Part shown: positions 8,888 to 16,722 of the stretch, in pieces
How the letters are laid out: the number at the start of each line of letters is the position of its first letter
Numbering within the stretch: position 1 is the stretch's first letter
From: Spirochaetota bacterium
GTDB lineage: Bacteria > Spirochaetota > Spirochaetia > Treponematales > UBA12059
DNA: 32,448 bases
NCBI GenBank assembly: GCA_020048755.1
Contig: JAIFMD010000022.1
Location: 1 to 32,448, forward strand
Direction: 5' to 3'
Program-made: the position numbers and the translations under genes
The notes under the pieces: model-generated
The model's database searches: none
The model's input: only the letters and a program-made list of their open reading frames with translations
Told to the model about the DNA's origin: nothing

Positions 8888-10279
8888 TTGGAGTACCGTC
8901 GAGCCAGGGGAACAGCCTCAGCCGTTTCGTGGGCGTTTGCCGCGCTGGCGTATGCGTTCATCATCTACATTGCCAGCGCAGGTTCCGGACTCGTGGGCAC
9001 CAGCATAGCCGCGGTCGTGGCATATCTCATCGTGTTCATAATGCGCAGGAACCTGTTTGTACTCTATGATGCCCGGCTGTACCGGTCCATCCTGGGCACT
9101 GGCGTTTCGCGGCTCCTGTTCGATTTTGTGGACCGCATCAGGACCTGTTTTACGATGCCTGAATTCGTAGCTGCCATACGGGAGAGCCTGGAAAAATCCC
9201 TGGACGCGTCAGTCGTGCTCATAAAGAGCAATACCTGGGAGGTCGTCTATGCGAGTCCCTCGGCGCTGACCTCGGATCCTGCCCTCGTTCCTGCGCTCAA
9301 GCACAATTATCGTGAGTTGTCGGAAGGCCTCGTATTCATGGATGAGCACCTGAACCTGACCGTCAGCAACGCCGGCGCGCGGGGCTTTTTCGTGCTGTGC
9401 AAAGGCTATTACTTCTTTGTCTTTACACGCATCAGTCCCTATGTCGACTACGATGCGTACCGCGTGATGTACGGCGAACTGCTTATTTTCTTCGACCGTG
9501 TGCTGACCGTCGCCAAGCTGTTCGAGATAGCTGCCCTGACCAAGGAATGGCGTCAGATTGCGGAAACCCAGCGGACCTTCCTTCCAGAAATGCTGCCAGA
9601 ACAGCCCAAGGTGACGCTGGCGGCGTACTGGCGTCCCCTCGTCAACGTCTCGGGCGATTTCTATGATGCTTTGCGCATCGATGATGACCGCACCCTGCTC
9701 GTCATGGGCGATGTTTCAGGCAAAGGGCTGGCTGCCGCGCTCGTTATGGGTATTGTCATCAATACCATACGCATGGCCAACGACAAGACCGACCTCGCAG
9801 CTCTCGTACGTACCTGCGACAGTGCGATACGGGGCATGGGATTCGATGACAAGTACGTCGTGATGTTTCTCGGCCTCGTCGACGTACGGTCAAAACGACT
9901 GCGCTATGTCAACGCGGCCATGCCGGAACAGTTCGTGGTTGTCAGGACCGTCAAGGGGCCCGTTGTAAAGCGGCTGGCGTCCAATTGCGGCATAGTCGGT
10001 CTCGTCTCGATAACATCGGTGGAGGTCGAAGAAATTGCGCTCCGCACGGATGATGTCATCGTGCTGTCCACGGACGGCCTGACAGAGATCGTCAGCGCGG
10101 ACGGCGTGGCACTCGACCAGTCACCTGAATTCGGCAAACTGATGGGTAGCGCCGTGGACTCGGGCATCGACGAGTTCGTCGAGCGGCTTGCCACGCTCGG
10201 CGAGACCTACGTTGCCGACAAAAAGCTCCGTGACGACATCACAATACTCGCTGCCAAGGTGGGACGGCTATGGGACTGA
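8888..10279 (+). CDS. Membrane-anchored SpoIIE/PP2C-type serine phosphatase (RsbU-like)
   Basis: VSGDFYDALRIDDDRTLLVMGDVSGKGLAAALVM; DVIVLSTDGLTEIV; LRDDITILAAKVG. TTG start at 8888 preceded by SD AGGAG; an upstream in-frame TTG at 8825 is also possible. Confidence 0.88.
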   Translation: MEYRRARGTASAVSWAFAALAYAFIIYIASAGSGLVGTSIAAVVAYLIVFIMRRNLFVLYDARLYRSILGTGVSRLLFDFVDRIRTCFTMPEFVAAIRESLEKSLDASVVLIKSNTWEVVYASPSALTSDPALVPALKHNYRELSEGLVFMDEHLNLTVSNAGARGFFVLCKGYYFFVFTRISPYVDYDAYRVMYGELLIFFDRVLTVAKLFEIAALTKEWRQIAETQRTFLPEMLPEQPKVTLAAYWRPLVNVSGDFYDALRIDDDRTLLVMGDVSGKGLAAALVMGIVINTIRMANDKTDLAALVRTCDSAIRGMGFDDKYVVMFLGLVDVRSKRLRYVNAAMPEQFVVVRTVKGPVVKRLASNCGIVGLVSITSVEVEEIALRTDDVIVLSTDGLTEIVSADGVALDQSPEFGKLMGSAVDSGIDEFVERLATLGETYVADKKLRDDITILAAKVGRLWD

Positions 10280-12402
10280 CGCTTTTTACCCTCCTTGCGG
10301 CACTGCTTGTAGCCCTGGTCGCCGTTGGTGTAAAGGGACACGGCAGCAGCATGCAGGCCTTCCGCGCCGCCGTGGCTGCGAGCGTGGCCTTTGCCCTGTT
10401 CCTTTCTGCCGGATACCTGCTTGCGGAGTATTACCGGCCAGTGGCGCTGTACCTGCTGCGGGCTGCAGACCTGTTTGCCATCATCTCGTACCTCGCGTTC
10501 CTGAGGCTGGCCCTGTCGTATCCCTACGCCAGCACCCTGGTGGCAGCTGATGTAGCCATCGTGACGGTCTCCGTCGCCCTGACCGGCTTCATGGTTTTTA
10601 CCGACCTGTACGTAGCCGATGTCAAACGGCTGGGTATCGAGTTCATACGCTTTGAGGGCAACTTCTACACGCTGACGACCACACTCGGAGCCTCGGTTGG
10701 CGCGGTAGCCGTCGTTATCATGGTCGTACGGGCTGCCAGATTGAAGAGCCGCGTATATCGACAGCACCTGGTCATCATGGCGCTTGGCGTGGCCGCAAGC
10801 CTTGCCTGGGGGTTCACCCTTTCCGTGCTGGGGCCAGCCCTGAAACTTTCCCGCTTGTATGCACTTTCCGCTACCAACATTCTGCCCTCCGTGCTGGCCA
10901 CCGCCTATGCGCTTTCTTCCACACGGGTTTTCCAGGCCCGCACCGCCGCAAAAGCCCTGGGCGCCTGGACGGTCATTGTCATCGGGTTTGGCGTTCCGCT
11001 TGGACTGGCCACCGGTGTAGGATTCCTGTTCAGGGCTACGTCTTCTGTTACCTCCGTTATCGTAGCACTACTGGCTTTCGTGGTGTTTGGTCGCTGGGCT
11101 GAGTCATTCTCGCGTGGCAGGCTGGGCGGGGAACGCGATGAGGCCTCCCGCGAGCAACTCGAGGCGGCGATTGCCCACCTTGATCTCTCCGGTGGCCGCG
11201 ATACTGTGCTGGGAGAGCTCTCTGCCATCATGGGCGAGGCCTTCGGCAGTTCATGGTTTGCCGTACTGTCGGAAGACGACTCGGGCGGCCTCCGCCGCAT
11301 CTATCCGGACGACGACGATGAAATGGTCGCCGCACCCGGATCGCCTGCCATCGAGGCCCTCGCAGCCCTGGACCGCCGCGTGATACTGAAAACCGACATC
11401 ATCGCAGACGCATCGTTTGCCAGCATGAAACCCGTGCTGTCAGCCCTCTTCGATGTGCTCGGAGCCGAGGCTCTCGTGCTGGCCAAAGAAGGCCGTCGGG
11501 TGGTCGGTGTATTCGCGTTCGGACCAAAGCGATCCGGTGCCGACTACGACGCGCTCGACTATGAAGGCTTCGACGCCGTACACGGCAAGCTGTTCGTCGT
11601 TGCCTACTATGCCCGCCACGTGGCGCGCGAGTCGCTCCTTGAAACCGTAGAGAAGGAAATTGGCCTGGCCGACCAGATTGTTCGGTCCATCCAGGAAAAG
11701 ATAGACCCCATAGAGCATGCGGGGGTCAATGTTTCCTTCAAGTGCGAGTCGCCCCGGGGTCTCGGCGGAGATCTGTTCGATTCCGTCAGGATTTCAGAGC
11801 ACCGCTGGTTTTTTGTTGTAGGCGATATTTCAGGAAAAGGCCTCAACGCCAGCATGTCCATGGTCATCCTCAAGTCGATGATACGGATGCTTCTCAAAGA
11901 AGAGCAGGACTTCATCAAGCTGGTTGCCAGGACCAACACGTTCATAAAGGAACGCTTGCCCCGTGGTACCTTTTTCTCCGGCATGTTTGGATTTCTGGCC
12001 CTGGACAAGGGTGCCATCTACTTTGTCAACTGCGGTATTCCCGCGATGTTGTTCAGGTCACCTGGCCTTGATTCAGTAGTTGAAACCCAGGGGGAGGGCA
12101 AGATGCTTGGCTTCGTCAAGAACATCGAGCCGTATCTCAAGACCAGAAAGCTCGTGCTGCCGCCGGGATCACGGGTCCTCATCAGCACGGACGGCATCAT
12201 CGATGCGGAGAGTGTTCGCGGTGAACGCTACGGCAAGGAGCGCCTTGTGCGCATTCTTGGAGAAAACAGAAACTCGAGCGCGGCCGAGACGGTAGCTGCT
12301 GTCGTGCGTTCGGCCAGTGCATTTGCCGGCGGACGCATAGACGACGATATCACGGTGGTGACCATCGATTACGATGGCCCGCCCAAGGAGAAAAAACGAT
12401 GA
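10270..12402 (+). CDS. SpoIIE/PP2C-type phosphatase with N-terminal multi-TM sensor and a GAF-like region
   Basis: Multi-helix N-terminus; GGDLFDSVRISEHRWFFVVGDISGKGLNASMSMVI; VLISTDGIIDAES; IDDDITVVTIDY. Overlaps the previous gene by 10 nt. Confidence 0.88.
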   Translation: MGLTLFTLLAALLVALVAVGVKGHGSSMQAFRAAVAASVAFALFLSAGYLLAEYYRPVALYLLRAADLFAIISYLAFLRLALSYPYASTLVAADVAIVTVSVALTGFMVFTDLYVADVKRLGIEFIRFEGNFYTLTTTLGASVGAVAVVIMVVRAARLKSRVYRQHLVIMALGVAASLAWGFTLSVLGPALKLSRLYALSATNILPSVLATAYALSSTRVFQARTAAKALGAWTVIVIGFGVPLGLATGVGFLFRATSSVTSVIVALLAFVVFGRWAESFSRGRLGGERDEASREQLEAAIAHLDLSGGRDTVLGELSAIMGEAFGSSWFAVLSEDDSGGLRRIYPDDDDEMVAAPGSPAIEALAALDRRVILKTDIIADASFASMKPVLSALFDVLGAEALVLAKEGRRVVGVFAFGPKRSGADYDALDYEGFDAVHGKLFVVAYYARHVARESLLETVEKEIGLADQIVRSIQEKIDPIEHAGVNVSFKCESPRGLGGDLFDSVRISEHRWFFVVGDISGKGLNASMSMVILKSMIRMLLKEEQDFIKLVARTNTFIKERLPRGTFFSGMFGFLALDKGAIYFVNCGIPAMLFRSPGLDSVVETQGEGKMLGFVKNIEPYLKTRKLVLPPGSRVLISTDGIIDAESVRGERYGKERLVRILGENRNSSAAETVAAVVRSASAFAGGRIDDDITVVTIDYDGPPKEKKR

Positions 12403-12728
12403 CCGGAATCAGCGTTGAAGCAACGACCAGGGGATCCTGGACGGTGCTTGCGGTAAAGGGTCCAATCAACAGTTATACCTACAACGAACTGCAGGAAAAA
12501 ACGATGCGGCATGCGGGCCGGGTCGATATGGCCGTCGATCTTTCAGGCGTCAATTCCATGACGAGCGCCGGCATCGGTGTGCTGCTCGCCGCAGTCGAGG
12601 ATGCCATCGCCGCCAAGAAGCGCTTCGTCATTGTCGCTCCCTCGGAAGTGGCCAGGCTCGCAATAGAATCCACCGGGTTTGCCGACCAGTTTCCTTCGGT
12701 TCCTTCGCTCAAGGAGTTGCCGGCCTGA
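12399..12728 (+). CDS. STAS-domain anti-sigma-factor antagonist
   Basis: MTGISVEATTRGSWTVLAVKGPINSYTYNELQEK...VDMAVDLSGVNSMTSAGIGVLLAAVEDA. ATGA overlap with the upstream gene. Confidence 0.88.
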   Translation: MTGISVEATTRGSWTVLAVKGPINSYTYNELQEKTMRHAGRVDMAVDLSGVNSMTSAGIGVLLAAVEDAIAAKKRFVIVAPSEVARLAIESTGFADQFPSVPSLKELPA

Positions 12729-12748
12729 ACGGCCGCGGACCCAGCTCG

Positions 12749-12787
12749 ATGCGCCGTATCCTAAAAAAGAATCGGAACCATCCTTGA
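12749..12787 (+). other. 12-codon putative leader ORF (MRRILKKNRNHP*) containing an in-frame A-AAA-AAG heptamer; stop overlaps the next gene's TTG start
   Basis: ATG 12749; heptamer 12763-12769; TGA 12785-12787 overlapping TTG 12784-12786. A -1 shift at the heptamer enters the HATPase frame. No strong SD upstream. Confidence 0.35.
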
Positions 12788-13221
12788 AAATCTATGCCGG
12801 GCTCAGGGCCAGATCGACCATCGGGGTGCAACCGGGGCCGGATGCCTTTGATGTCCTCGATGGCTTCATCCGTTCTATCGCGTATCTGAGCGAGACTGAG
12901 AGACTGGCCTTGATAGTCACAGGCAACGAAATCATGGACAACCTGCTGACGCACAGCGAGATCGGCAAGGCAGGCGTGACCGTCCTCGTGCGGAAACGGG
13001 CTTCCGGGCTGACGCTGGCATTTTTCGTTGAAAGCCATGTGGAATTCGCCGACTTTTCATCCTTGGTCGATCAGGGCGAGCCCCTGCGCCCTCGCTTTGA
13101 CCAGAAAGAACGCCGCTGGCGCGGCCTTGGCCTGACCATGTGCCGCAACATTGCGACAACGGTACGGTACCGCCCCGGTCTCGTCGTGGACCGGGTGATA
13201 CTGACCTTCAAAACGGTTTAG
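12784..13221 (+). CDS. RsbW-like HATPase anti-sigma regulatory protein
   Basis: KIYAGLRARSTIGVQPGPDAFDVLDGFIRSIAYLSETERLALIVTGNEIMDNLLTHSEI...WRGLGLTMCRNIATTVRYRPG. N-box-like and G-box-like segments. No in-frame ATG upstream of the domain. Confidence 0.75.
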   Translation: MKIYAGLRARSTIGVQPGPDAFDVLDGFIRSIAYLSETERLALIVTGNEIMDNLLTHSEIGKAGVTVLVRKRASGLTLAFFVESHVEFADFSSLVDQGEPLRPRFDQKERRWRGLGLTMCRNIATTVRYRPGLVVDRVILTFKTV

Positions 13222-14012
13222 GACGCCTTGGCAGACCGGCCCGCGCGGTCGAGCAAGTCACGCTCGACGATGCCGAACTGGAAGGGTTTGTCTATATCCA
13301 TACCTACTTCAGCATACGGGCAATCGAGTACCATGCCGCGGATGCCCAGCCTGGCGCTCGCCTTGCGGGCCGTATCGGCTACGCTCAGCCTCTGGAACAG
13401 CATGAGCAGCACCATGTCGAGCCCTATTGCTGCAGCCATTTTGAGGTAACTCTTGCGCCCTTCAGTCAGCCTCTTCCAGACCGCTCCGTCACTCGTCAAA
13501 GCCTCCGCTCTGACTACCACTGCGTCTCCGCCACACACCACCCTGTCCCGGAACCTGATGTAGGTCCGGCCGCTCCCTCCGTATTGCCTCTCCATCACGG
13601 CACGGTCTATTGCGCAGTAATACAGGTCGGCAAGGTTGTTGCTGGTCTGGTCCGCTATCCAGTCCACCATGTCAGGCGTCATCGCTGGAATATCCGCGGC
13701 TACCAGCATGGCCAGTTCCGATGATGAGCCTCCGGATGTGGAGGCTACGAGTCCTGCGTGGGCATTGCCGAGCAGCGAGCCGGAATCCTGCAGGAATATC
13801 GTGGCTTTGGGAAAGTCCAGCCCGCAATCCGGCCCGGAGCCGACCACGATCAGCCTGTCTATCGACTTCGAGCCTGCGAGCGCGTCTATCACCCATTGCG
13901 CCATGGGCCTGCCCGCGATGGGGACGAGGGCCTTGGGTTTTCCCGCTGAAAGTGAGTACAGAGGATCTGCAGGATTTGCGCTTCCACCGGCAAGCAGTAT
14001 GGCATCCATCAT
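13218..14012 (-). CDS. NTP-transferase (MobA-like nucleotidyltransferase) domain protein
   Basis: MMDAILLAGGSANPADPLYSLSAGKPKALVPIAGRPMAQWVIDAL...; ATGA overlap with the upstream gene. Confidence 0.82.
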   Translation of the reverse strand: MMDAILLAGGSANPADPLYSLSAGKPKALVPIAGRPMAQWVIDALAGSKSIDRLIVVGSGPDCGLDFPKATIFLQDSGSLLGNAHAGLVASTSGGSSSELAMLVAADIPAMTPDMVDWIADQTSNNLADLYYCAIDRAVMERQYGGSGRTYIRFRDRVVCGGDAVVVRAEALTSDGAVWKRLTEGRKSYLKMAAAIGLDMVLLMLFQRLSVADTARKASARLGIRGMVLDCPYAEVGMDIDKPFQFGIVERDLLDRAGRSAKAS

Positions 14013-14908
14013 GAAAGCTCCCTCAGGCTTGGTTCAAAGCCGATCTTGTCGATGATAGCCTCGAGTTCGGCGTCCTCGAGCACCCTGCCAAGGCCGGATG
14101 CGGCGATCAGGGCAGCTTCAAAGGCGTTGGTCCCGAAGCTGCGCCCGTCCATCACCGGAGTCGTCGTCACGAGCCAGCGTATGCCACGGTTCTTCATGAA
14201 CGCAACGTCCTCTTCGGTGGTGGTGTTGGTCACGATGATCTTGCCTTCCATGTCTTCCGGCATGTGCTTGCGTATGTACAGCCAGTCGCCGGCTATGACC
14301 GATGCTTCCTTGTAGAAAGACTCGTACCTGGGCTCGTTCCTGGTCTGGTCCTCGCCCGTGGAATAGAGCATCGAAATGGGAAGGTGGCTGACGATGGGCA
14401 AGAGCAACTTTGCTGCGCGTTCGAGCCCCGCGAGCGAGTGGAGTGGAATGGGTATGCCCAAACCGAACATGAGGTCGCCGAAGACGCACTCATAGCCTTC
14501 CTCGAGAAAGGACAGGGTCATGCCCCAGCGGGAAATGGCCTCTACGAGGAAGGCTCTCTTGTTCGGGATGCTGTTACCAAGTTCAGCATCTACGAAGCGC
14601 ATCACGCGGGATTCAAGTACCTTCTTGAGGTGGTGTCCATCGGTATAGGGTGTATGCCGTATGCCTTTGACGAGGTTGCGCCCGGAACGGAGCGGGTACT
14701 CCTTCCAGGGCAGCGTGATTGCAAGCTCTACGCCGCCGACACCGAAGGCGTCGACTTTGCCGTCAAGGGATTCATAGAGTGCGCAGGCCTTGTTTTCATC
14801 TCCATCGGTGCCGATGCGTTCAAGTGAGACTTCCTGGCCCAGAAGACTCAGTGTTACCGCTTTGTTCCTGCCCGAAGAACCGAGACTGACGCTGACAGCG
14901 CGTTTCAT
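14009..14908 (-). CDS. Conserved hypothetical protein (resembles proteins I recall being annotated as quinate 5-dehydrogenase, function unproven)
   Basis: MKRAVSVSLGSSGRNKAVTLSLLGQEVSLERIGTDGDENKACALYESLDGKVDAFGVGGVEL...; SD AAGGGG upstream. Confidence 0.65.
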   Translation of the reverse strand: MKRAVSVSLGSSGRNKAVTLSLLGQEVSLERIGTDGDENKACALYESLDGKVDAFGVGGVELAITLPWKEYPLRSGRNLVKGIRHTPYTDGHHLKKVLESRVMRFVDAELGNSIPNKRAFLVEAISRWGMTLSFLEEGYECVFGDLMFGLGIPIPLHSLAGLERAAKLLLPIVSHLPISMLYSTGEDQTRNEPRYESFYKEASVIAGDWLYIRKHMPEDMEGKIIVTNTTTEEDVAFMKNRGIRWLVTTTPVMDGRSFGTNAFEAALIAASGLGRVLEDAELEAIIDKIGFEPSLRELS

Positions 14909-14961
14909 AGCAACCCCTTTCCCGTGAGGTCCGGAAACAGCTGGTTGTCGGCCACTTTTCC

Positions 14962-14990
14962 TTGACCTGACGCGATTACAAAATTATGAT
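14962..14990 (+). promoter_or_regulatory. Strong sigma70-type promoter for the PAP2 gene, apparently leaderless
   Basis: TTGACC (14962-14967), 17-nt spacer, TATGAT (14985-14990), 6 nt to ATG 14997. Confidence 0.7.
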
Positions 14991-14996
14991 CGTTCT

Positions 14997-15632
14997 ATGG
15001 ATATCGGATTGGCTCGTGCCCTGACGTCCCGCCGCACCCTCCTTTCAGTGGCTGCACTCACGGCCGCGATAATGCTCTGGATTCCTGCCAATGCCCTGAT
15101 CCAGACGCTGTATCCCGACCGCCCCATAGTTCCCGATATCGTATTTACCCTGACACCCGAAATACCGTGGCTGGCCTATATAACTGATCCACTCATTGTC
15201 GTTTCGATGGGACTGTACCTCTGGTATGCGCTCCGCGTCGATCGCAGGAGGCTGCCATTCTACATATTTGCCATAGCAGCGCTGTACTTTGCACGCTCGC
15301 CGCTTATGATACTCACCCCGCTCGGCAGGCCGACCGGCAATGCCGATTCGTATGGCATTCTCGAGTTCACCGGCCTTCTGCAGCACGGCATGTTTCCTTC
15401 GGGGCATCAGATGCTTGCCTCGATCGCATATTTCCTCATCGACGGAAGCAAGGCGCCACGCGCCAGGCGTATCGTCGGGGCGGCTGCAATCCTGCAAGGT
15501 GTGGCGTTGTTGCTCTCCCGCGGCCACTATTCCATAGATGTGGTGGGCGGGGCGCTCGTCGCGTGGTTCATCGCCGAGCGCCTTTCCAGGATCAAAGATC
15601 GTTTTGATCTCCTCTCTCCGCCTCGGACCTAG
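14997..15632 (+). CDS. PAP2-superfamily membrane phosphatase
   Basis: Multi-TM; GMFPSGHQMLASIAYFL and SRGHYSIDVVGGALVAW motifs. Confidence 0.82.
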   Translation: MDIGLARALTSRRTLLSVAALTAAIMLWIPANALIQTLYPDRPIVPDIVFTLTPEIPWLAYITDPLIVVSMGLYLWYALRVDRRRLPFYIFAIAALYFARSPLMILTPLGRPTGNADSYGILEFTGLLQHGMFPSGHQMLASIAYFLIDGSKAPRARRIVGAAAILQGVALLLSRGHYSIDVVGGALVAWFIAERLSRIKDRFDLLSPPRT

Positions 15633-15647
15633 CCGGTTGATCCGGCT
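15631..15647. terminator. Compact hairpin filling the gap between two convergent stop codons (possible bidirectional terminator, no U-tract)
   Basis: AGCCGG-TTGAT-CCGGCT between the TAG ending at 15632 and the minus-strand stop at 15648. Confidence 0.4.
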
Positions 15648-16625
15648 TCAGGCCTGTCCGGTCAATGCCTTTACATAATGCAATCTGCCGTAGAGTTCCG
15701 GTTTGTCGGAATTCCTCCGTGCGAGCCTGCCGCGCAGATCGGCTACCCTGGCGATACCATGGTTGTCCAGCCAGGAATGCAGCTCCGCAACCGTCGAGGT
15801 AATGGTGCTGTAGCCCTTGGCGTACACAGCCGAGCACATCTGGACTGCGTTCGCGCCAACCGTGATGAGGCGCAGTGCGGTGAGCCCATCGTAGACGCCA
15901 CCCGAAGCACAGAGTTCAGCCCCGACGCGGCCTTCAAGCACAGAAATCCAGCGCAGGCTCTCGTGGTACGCTTCAGGGCTGGAGCGCATCGGGCCGGCCG
16001 ACAGACTCATTGCGTCGAGGTCCACATCCATGCGGTAGAAGCGGTTGAAGAGGGTAAGACCGCGGGAGCCCGCCTTGGAGAGCCGTGCAGCCAGGTTGCC
16101 TGTGTTGGTGTACGATGAACCAAGCTTGGAACACACGGGAATCTTTACTGATCTGGCAACGGAACCTACGAGCGACACGAGTTTATCCTCGATGGCGGAT
16201 GCGGAGACCGAGGGGTCGGTGGGAACTACGCCCAGGTTCAGTTCTATGGCATCGGCGCCGGCGGATTCCAGTCTTGCTGCGAATTCAGCCCAGGCCGAGT
16301 CTCCGGAGCAGTTGACGCTGGCGATGATAGGCACGTCTGACGCGGCCCTGGATGCCCTGATGAGGTCGAGGTACTCGTCAGAGCCCTCGTTCATGCCCAT
16401 GCCCGCGAGGAATGCCTCGGCTTCGGGATGGACTTCTGCTGAACCCGCTACGCCGGCGATTTCTGCCCTGAGCTGCTCTTCAAATAATGATTTGAGCACG
16501 ACAGCGCCTGCTCCGGCCTCTACGGCCTTGCGTACGCCTTCTTTGGTGGCAGTAAGCCCCGACGAGGCTACGATAATTGGATTCTTGAGGTGTAAACCGA
16601 GGAACGTTACGCTGAGATCGGCCAT
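15648..16625 (-). CDS. Dihydroorotate dehydrogenase-like protein
   Basis: MADLSVTFLGLHLKNPIIVASSGLTATKEGVRKAVEAGAGAVVLKSLFEEQLRAE...; CASGGVYDGLTALRLITVGANAVQMCSAVYAKG. SD AAGGAG. Confidence 0.87.
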   Translation of the reverse strand: MADLSVTFLGLHLKNPIIVASSGLTATKEGVRKAVEAGAGAVVLKSLFEEQLRAEIAGVAGSAEVHPEAEAFLAGMGMNEGSDEYLDLIRASRAASDVPIIASVNCSGDSAWAEFAARLESAGADAIELNLGVVPTDPSVSASAIEDKLVSLVGSVARSVKIPVCSKLGSSYTNTGNLAARLSKAGSRGLTLFNRFYRMDVDLDAMSLSAGPMRSSPEAYHESLRWISVLEGRVGAELCASGGVYDGLTALRLITVGANAVQMCSAVYAKGYSTITSTVAELHSWLDNHGIARVADLRGRLARRNSDKPELYGRLHYVKALTGQA

Positions 16626-16722
16626 TGCAGCTCCTTGTGACTATGTACTACGACCCGAGGCCGTTGATTCCAGTATATGGAGAGACTCGATAGCCGGCAA
16701 CACCAACTGCTCAAAGAATCAA

